A stretch of DNA of 7,991 bases, from assembly GCA_017629395.1 (NCBI GenBank), contig JAGBXH010000235.1, positions 1-7,991 of the forward strand, read 5' to 3'. Shown piece by piece: positions 4,175-7,991 of this stretch. Made by a program: the position numbers and the translations under genes. Origin of the DNA: Clostridia bacterium (lineage in GTDB: Bacteria; Bacillota; Clostridia; Oscillospirales; CAG-272). The notes under the pieces were generated by a model that did not search any database, was not told where the DNA came from, and worked only from the letters and a program-made list of their open reading frames with translations. How positions within the stretch are numbered: position 1 is the first letter of the stretch; every line of letters begins with the position of its first letter.

Positions 4175-5854
4175 TTATGAAATATTGTCATTTTGTGCAG
4201 CGCTTGGCGGTGTGCATAGGGCAATCAGCTCACCCTCGAGTGCTGCGTCACTCTCTGCAATGATAGCAAGCGTGCAATGCTTATCGAGCACCTGCTCGGC
4301 ATGCGGGTTGAACGTAAGCGATCCGCTTGCCTGTGCACGCAGTGCCCTGTGCGGCGTGGTACAGCATATGACGCGTGCGCTCTTGACGCTGCCGTCCTTG
4401 ATCATGCGGTGCAGGTACGTGCTCAGTGCGCGCACCTCACTCCATACCGGAATGCCGTGCTCGTCGGTGTGCATCTCAAGCAGATATACCTTGCCGCCCT
4501 GCAGCGATTGGGGAACGTCGGTGTCCAAGGGAGCGCTTGCCAGCACGGCGGTGCCGCTGTGTTGCTTGACAAGCTCGGCATGGATCTGTACCGGAGCGCG
4601 CAGCTCTGCCCCTGCACGGTAAAGACCGAGCAGACCCGAAAGCAACGCGGCTGCACTTACACTCATTTTAGCGTGCTTTGATTGCAAAAGGCTTGCGCAC
4701 AGCTCGATCTGATCCGGAGCGCCTCCCGCAGCCACTGCGGAAAGGTAGGCTTGCAGGGCACACAGCGCGGTGCTTGCAAAGTCGGTCTGTGTCGTTCTTA
4801 CTGCATGGCGCGCGCGCCTTACGGTGCTGTTTTGATCGGAAGTGCTCTCAAAAACGCACAGGGAAAGCGGCACGGCTGCTGCGATCTGCTGCATATCCTC
4901 AACGCGCAGCGTATAGGAGCGGATAAAGCAAATGCTCTTCAGGTAGGGCATACGCAGGTGCAGCAGCACCTCCTTGTCGTGCCTTACGACCAGATAGCCT
5001 GCGTGATCGACAACGCCGATCGCATAGGCAGCCAAGCCTGCGGATCGCGCATTAGCCAATACCGCGGCAGCGTTTTCCTGCGGCAACGCCAGCAAGAGTC
5101 CGCAAAAGCGCGTGTGCAGGCAGGAGGTGTCCATCCAAGGCAGGGGCAGCCTTGCCGTATTGACTACAGCTCCGCTGCTGATGCGAAGCAGTGCGTGCGC
5201 GATGCTTTCGCTTTCCGTATCACAAACGCAATGCACCTGCCCGCAGCAATCGTCTTGCAGCAGCGCGCATACGGCTTGGGGAAATGACGCGTGAGCAGCC
5301 TCTGCCTCGGGGCAGATCAGCACCAGAGCGTCAGCGCGCGCTGCCTGCTCTTGCAGACAAAGCGCAAGTTTTTTGAGCACGTCAAAGCGTATACACTCGC
5401 TTTGCACAACGCATTGCACCCGTTTGCCGCGTGCTGCGTAGTACGTCTGCGTGTGTCCTGCGCCGATCGGCTCTGTGATGCTCTTTTGCTCAACGGACGC
5501 AGCATAGCGTGTACTGAGCGCGGCAACGTCCTGCAGGGTAAAGGGCTTTTCGGGGGCTTTTCCAAGCTCGTTGAGCTTGGAGATCGCGTCGGCAAAGGTG
5601 TCGGCAATATAGTCGTGATCGGTCAGCAGCTCGCCTACGGCGATTTTATCAAGCGTGATTGTTTCCGGGCAGGCGAGTGCGTCGATAAAGCGCAGCTCGT
5701 CTGCGCTGATGTCAGCGCTGCTGCCTTGATAGTGGCGTGCGCAGTACAGCAGCTCGGTGCGACTCATGCGCAATCCGAGTCTTTTTCCCAGCAGCTCCAG
5801 CGATTGCTCGGGCAGCATGCGGAAATTGTGTATGACGGTGAGGTCTTGTTCCAT
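4175..5854 (-). CDS. PurL-derived protein, probable catalytically dead FGAM synthase paralogue
   Basis: The product is 559 aa; the start at 5854 has GGAGG 6 nt upstream. Residues 13-60 (LP..SLELLGKRLGL...ELLYCARHY...ISADELRFIDAL) resemble the linker domain of large-type PurL. Residues ~246-300 (GLLLALPQENAAAVLANARS...IGVVD..GYLVVRH) look like the first AIRS_C segment. Residues ~365-430 follow the second PurM-like half (AALLSGLLGLYRAG). Residues 452-505 (GGKVYLLEMHTDEHGIP...LHRMIKDGSVKSARV) look like the second AIRS_C segment. PurL makes FGAM from FGAR, glutamine and ATP. Absent here are the SDHCRHTTF-type linker histidine, the ETHNHP and GGKDSM blocks, the PurS-like N-terminus and the glutaminase domain. 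The length is under half that of clostridial PurL (about 1,200 aa or more). Cys is high (21 residues). The intact frame and good ribosome binding site argue for a working, non-catalytic protein. It is the second gene of the mtaB operon. Family assignment is by eye. Confidence 0.6.
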   Translation of the reverse strand: MEQDLTVIHNFRMLPEQSLELLGKRLGLRMSRTELLYCARHYQGSSADISADELRFIDALACPETITLDKIAVGELLTDHDYIADTFADAISKLNELGKAPEKPFTLQDVAALSTRYAASVEQKSITEPIGAGHTQTYYAARGKRVQCVVQSECIRFDVLKKLALCLQEQAARADALVLICPEAEAAHASFPQAVCALLQDDCCGQVHCVCDTESESIAHALLRISSGAVVNTARLPLPWMDTSCLHTRFCGLLLALPQENAAAVLANARSAGLAAYAIGVVDHAGYLVVRHDKEVLLHLRMPYLKSICFIRSYTLRVEDMQQIAAAVPLSLCVFESTSDQNSTVRRARHAVRTTQTDFASTALCALQAYLSAVAAGGAPDQIELCASLLQSKHAKMSVSAAALLSGLLGLYRAGAELRAPVQIHAELVKQHSGTAVLASAPLDTDVPQSLQGGKVYLLEMHTDEHGIPVWSEVRALSTYLHRMIKDGSVKSARVICCTTPHRALRAQASGSLTFNPHAEQVLDKHCTLAIIAESDAALEGELIALCTPPSAAQNDNIS

Positions 5855-5885
5855 ATTTTACCTCCAAATAGCAAGATGTAGGCGA

Positions 5886-7205
5886 TCAATCGATCAGCGA
5901 CCCCTCGCAGCCCGCCGGTGTGATGTGCGTCAGGCGAAGTGCGCGTGTCGTGCCGCTAAGCGGTGCAGCGGAGGGTACCTTGACCTCGATAAACTCGGGA
6001 GTGTGTCCGATGGCATAGCCGTCGTAATCGGTTTCAAACAGCACCTGCTTGCAGGGCTGCTCTGCTATAACCTGCTCAAGCAGCTGCATGCGGATCTGTT
6101 CCTGCACCCTTTGCAGCTCGTGCAATCTCTCGCGGCGCACCTGCATGGGGACTTGGTCGGGAAGACGAATGGCGGGGGTGTTCTTACGCCCGGAATAGGG
6201 GAAGGCGTGGATCTGTAAAAAGCGTGCTGCACGAATGAAGTCCAGCGTTTGTGCAAAATCCTCCTCTGTCTCCCCGGGGAAGCCCACGATGATGTCGGTG
6301 GTGAATTGTGCGCCCGGGATATGCTCGCGCAGCAGCGTCAGGGCATTCATGGCTTGCTCTCTGTTGTATTTGCGCTTCATAGCTGCCAGAACGCGTGAGC
6401 TGCCGCTTTGCAGGGAAAGATGAAAATGCGGCGCGAGTGAGGAAAGGGAAGAGATCTTTTCTACAAATTTAGGCTTGATCTGCGCGGGATCCAACGAGCC
6501 GAGACGTACGCGCCCGATACCGGGAAGCGCGTCCACCGCGCAAAGCAGATCGCCAAAGTCGCCCTCTTTCAGATCCTTACCCCAGGAGGCTGTCTCAATG
6601 CCGGTCAGCACGATCTCGGCACAGCCGTTGTCGATCAGCACCTGTACCTGCTCTAATACCTCGGGTAAGGGCTTGGAGCGTACGGGACCGCGTGCGCCGC
6701 GAATGGCGCAGTAGGTGCAATGTGAGTCGCATCCGTCCTCGATCTTAACGTAGGTGCGGGTGCGATCAAACGAGGTAATGTGCATAGGCTCAAAGCAACG
6801 GGCTTCTTTGATCTCGGAAACCTCAATCAGGGCTTGATCGTTCTTGTGTCCTTGCCCGAACAGCTCGTCGACAACGTCTGCCACACGCATTTTTTTCTCG
6901 TTGCCGATCACCGCGTCCACACCGTCCAGCGCAGCTCCCCGGGGGTCTGCCTGCGCAAAGCAGCCCGTGACGATCACGAATGCTGCGGGGTTTTGTGAAA
7001 TCAATCGGCGGATGAGCTGACGGCATTTTCTGTCGGACTCTGCCGTAACCGTGCAGGTGTTGACGATATAAGCGTCACAGCATGCCTCGTGGGGGCGTAT
7101 TTGATATCCGCGATTTTCAAGTGCCTCTTCTATGGCGCGGGATTCATACTGGTTGACCTTGCAGCCAAGCGTTGCCACGCCAACCGTTGGTTTTGTGTGC
7201 GTCAT
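5886..7205 (-). CDS. mtaB: tRNA (t6A37) methylthiotransferase MtaB
   Basis: The product is 439 aa, the typical family length. The start at 7205 has AAGGAG upstream with an 8-nt gap. The open frame continues to 7946 but runs antisense to upp and is not coding. The enzyme adds a methylthio group to N6-threonylcarbamoyladenosine at position 37 of tRNAs reading ANN codons, giving ms2t6A. The N-terminal MTTase domain carries TLGCKVNQYES with Cys15, NTCTVT with Cys51 and TGCFAQ with Cys82, the auxiliary 4Fe-4S ligands. The radical-SAM motif CDSHCTYC supplies Cys159, Cys163 and Cys166. VGFPGETEEDF and HAFPYSGRKNTPA are characteristic of MtaB rather than MiaB or RimO. The C-terminal ~60 residues fit a TRAM tRNA-binding domain. 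It leads a two-gene operon; the PurL-like gene starts 31 nt after its stop. Confidence 0.95.
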   Translation of the reverse strand: MTHTKPTVGVATLGCKVNQYESRAIEEALENRGYQIRPHEACCDAYIVNTCTVTAESDRKCRQLIRRLISQNPAAFVIVTGCFAQADPRGAALDGVDAVIGNEKKMRVADVVDELFGQGHKNDQALIEVSEIKEARCFEPMHITSFDRTRTYVKIEDGCDSHCTYCAIRGARGPVRSKPLPEVLEQVQVLIDNGCAEIVLTGIETASWGKDLKEGDFGDLLCAVDALPGIGRVRLGSLDPAQIKPKFVEKISSLSSLAPHFHLSLQSGSSRVLAAMKRKYNREQAMNALTLLREHIPGAQFTTDIIVGFPGETEEDFAQTLDFIRAARFLQIHAFPYSGRKNTPAIRLPDQVPMQVRRERLHELQRVQEQIRMQLLEQVIAEQPCKQVLFETDYDGYAIGHTPEFIEVKVPSAAPLSGTTRALRLTHITPAGCEGSLID

Positions 7206-7222
7206 CGGTATCTCTCCTTGTC

Positions 7223-7236
7223 TGGTCGTGCGACCA
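7223..7236 (-). promoter_or_regulatory. Inverted repeat in the mtaB leader beside the ribosome binding site
   Basis: TGGTCG and CGACCA flank a 2-nt centre, forming a 14-bp near-palindrome 5 nt upstream of the AAGGAG site of mtaB. It could be a small hairpin affecting translation or a protein site in DNA. No known motif is recognised. Confidence 0.35.
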
Positions 7237-7252
7237 TACTCTCTCATTTTGT

Positions 7253-7281
7253 ATTTTACCACACCCGGGGCAAATTGTAAA
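7253..7281 (-). promoter_or_regulatory. mtaB: Promoter of the mtaB operon
   Basis: On the minus strand, TTTACA (7276-7281), a 17-nt spacer and TAAAAT (7253-7258), with TGG before the -10. The leader to the mtaB start is about 40 nt. The -35 box coincides with a TGTAAA half-site of the possible operator at 7276-7301. Confidence 0.75.
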
Positions 7282-7301
7282 GAAGTATTGTAAAATTTAC
7301 A
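7276..7301. promoter_or_regulatory. Possible operator between the mtaB and upp promoters
   Basis: TGTAAA-A-TTTACA (7289-7301) is a perfect 6-bp inverted repeat about a single base. A third TGTAAA half-site lies exactly 13 bp away at 7276-7281, within a repeated ATTGTAAA. It sits between the two divergent -35 boxes and overlaps that of mtaB, where a repressor or shared regulator would act. A/T-rich palindromes arise by chance, so this is tentative. Confidence 0.35.
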
Positions 7302-7309
7302 CATAGTAC

Positions 7310-7338
7310 TTGAAAAACGTAAAAAAACGTAGTATAAT
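7310..7338 (+). promoter_or_regulatory. upp: Promoter of upp
   Basis: TTGAAA (7310-7315), a 17-nt spacer containing an A-run and TATAAT (7333-7338). The predicted start is near 7345 and the leader about 29 nt. There is no room for the terminator-type attenuator (PyrR) seen before some upp or pyr genes. Confidence 0.85.
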
Positions 7339-7373
7339 AAGGTGAAAATATTCAAAATCGAAGGAGAACTATC

Positions 7374-7991
7374 ATGAGCCAGTTTCATTTGATCGACCAT
7401 CCCCTTATCACTCATAAGCTTACCATCATGCGCAACAAGAAGACGGGCTCCAAGGATTTCCGTGAGCTGCTCAACGAGATATCCATGCTCATGGGCTACG
7501 AGATCACCCGCGATCTGCCCCTGCAGGACGTGACCATTGAAACCCCTATTACCAAGATGAATGCAAAGATGGTATCCGGCAGAAAGCTTGCGATCGTGCC
7601 CATTCTGCGTGCAGGTCTTGGCATGGTGGACGGCATTCAGTCGCTCGTTCCCGTTGCAAAGGTAGGACATATCGGTCTTTACCGTGATCCCGAAACACAT
7701 CAGCCCGTTGAGTATTACTGCAAGCTGCCCTCCGATATTCAGGACAGACTGGTTATTTTGGTTGACCCCATGCTGGCAACCGGCGGCTCTGCCGTTGATG
7801 CGCTGACTATGCTCAAGGCAAAGGGCTGCAAGAACATTCGCTTTATGTGCCTGGTGGCTGCTCCCGAGGGCGTTTCCAAGGTGCTTAAGGCGCATCCCGA
7901 CGTAGATATCTACGGTGCTGCCCTGGACGATCACCTCAACGAGCACGCATATATCGTGCCCGGTCTTGGCGACGCAGGCGACAGAATTTTC
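7374..7991 (+). CDS. upp: Uracil phosphoribosyltransferase, 3' end cut by the window
   Basis: The first 206 aa are present; the family is about 209 aa and usually ends GDRIFGTK-like, so only about three codons and the stop lie outside. The start at 7374 has AAGGAG 7 nt upstream. The enzyme converts uracil and PRPP to UMP and pyrophosphate in cytosolic pyrimidine salvage. Diagnostic features are the N-terminal HPLITHKLTIMRNKKT stretch, RAGLGMVDG (79-87), the PRPP-binding loop VDPMLATGGSA (130-140) and the uracil-binding C-terminal YIVPGLGDAGDR. All key positions look intact. It is transcribed divergently from mtaB under its own promoter. Confidence 0.97.
   Translation, partial: MSQFHLIDHPLITHKLTIMRNKKTGSKDFRELLNEISMLMGYEITRDLPLQDVTIETPITKMNAKMVSGRKLAIVPILRAGLGMVDGIQSLVPVAKVGHIGLYRDPETHQPVEYYCKLPSDIQDRLVILVDPMLATGGSAVDALTMLKAKGCKNIRFMCLVAAPEGVSKVLKAHPDVDIYGAALDDHLNEHAYIVPGLGDAGDRIF

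Noticed and set aside
4682..5881. Plus-strand open frames opposite the PurL-like gene (4682-5287 and 5291-5881)
   Set aside because: No ribosome binding sites or protein-like composition; the minus strand explains the region.
5878..5905. GTAGGCGATC...GACCCCTC at the mtaB stop resembles the REP-like ends seen at 46-180
   Set aside because: Only the first few bases match and the arms do not pair well. It also encodes the normal MtaB C-terminus, so it is probably coincidence.
7206..7946. Upstream extension of the mtaB frame by 247 codons
   Set aside because: It crosses the mtaB promoter and runs antisense to upp. MtaB proteins start at the MTHTKPTVGV position, which has its own ribosome binding site.
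1..7991. Search for CRISPR arrays, tRNA or rRNA genes, IS elements, phage genes or toxin-antitoxin pairs
   Set aside because: No regular direct repeats, cloverleaf sequences, transposase motifs or typical toxin-antitoxin gene pairs were seen.

Overview
The window looks like chromosomal DNA of a Gram-positive anaerobe of the class Clostridia, probably a gut or rumen Oscillospirales-type bacterium. This is inferred from the four-cysteine form of ribosomal protein bL28, the strong AAGGAGG-type ribosome binding sites, TTGACA/TATAAT promoters with 17-bp spacers, perfect-stem intrinsic terminators, and protein resemblances that fit clostridial families best. No phage, plasmid, IS element, CRISPR array, tRNA or rRNA is visible. 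Two short palindromic repeats near the left edge are the only mobile-like sequences.

Layout, left to right. 1-282: gene-free, holding an inverted pair of REP-like elements (a short and a long form) and a hairpin terminator. 283-1974 (-): lipoprotein with a right-handed beta-helix of the GH28/GH49 (clan GH-N) kind, with its own promoter. 2195-2395 (+) and 2625-2990 (+): two small membrane proteins, the second DUF4234-like. Each has its own promoter and terminator. 3025-3717 (-): a 230-aa protein resembling an uncharacterised clostridial family (probably DUF6873). 3789-3974 (-): rpmB. 4175-5854 (-): a 559-aa protein that I read as a degenerate, PurL-derived pseudoenzyme. 5886-7205 (-): mtaB, a radical-SAM tRNA methylthiotransferase. 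7374-end (+): upp, cut about three codons before its expected end.

How the parts connect. mtaB and the PurL-like gene are 31 nt apart and should share the mtaB promoter. rpmB has its own promoter. The DUF6873-like gene follows the rpmB terminator so closely that it probably depends on read-through. mtaB and upp diverge from a 168-bp region with two clear promoters and a possible operator between them. mtaB (decoding accuracy) and rpmB (50S subunit) serve translation; upp serves pyrimidine salvage. The beta-helix lipoprotein is a separate cell-surface carbohydrate function.

The least ordinary item is the PurL-like protein. Its order of segments follows large-type FGAM synthase (linker-like, two PurM-like halves each ending in an AIRS_C-like segment), but the signature catalytic and nucleotide-binding motifs are absent. 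It looks like a PurL fold reused for something else.
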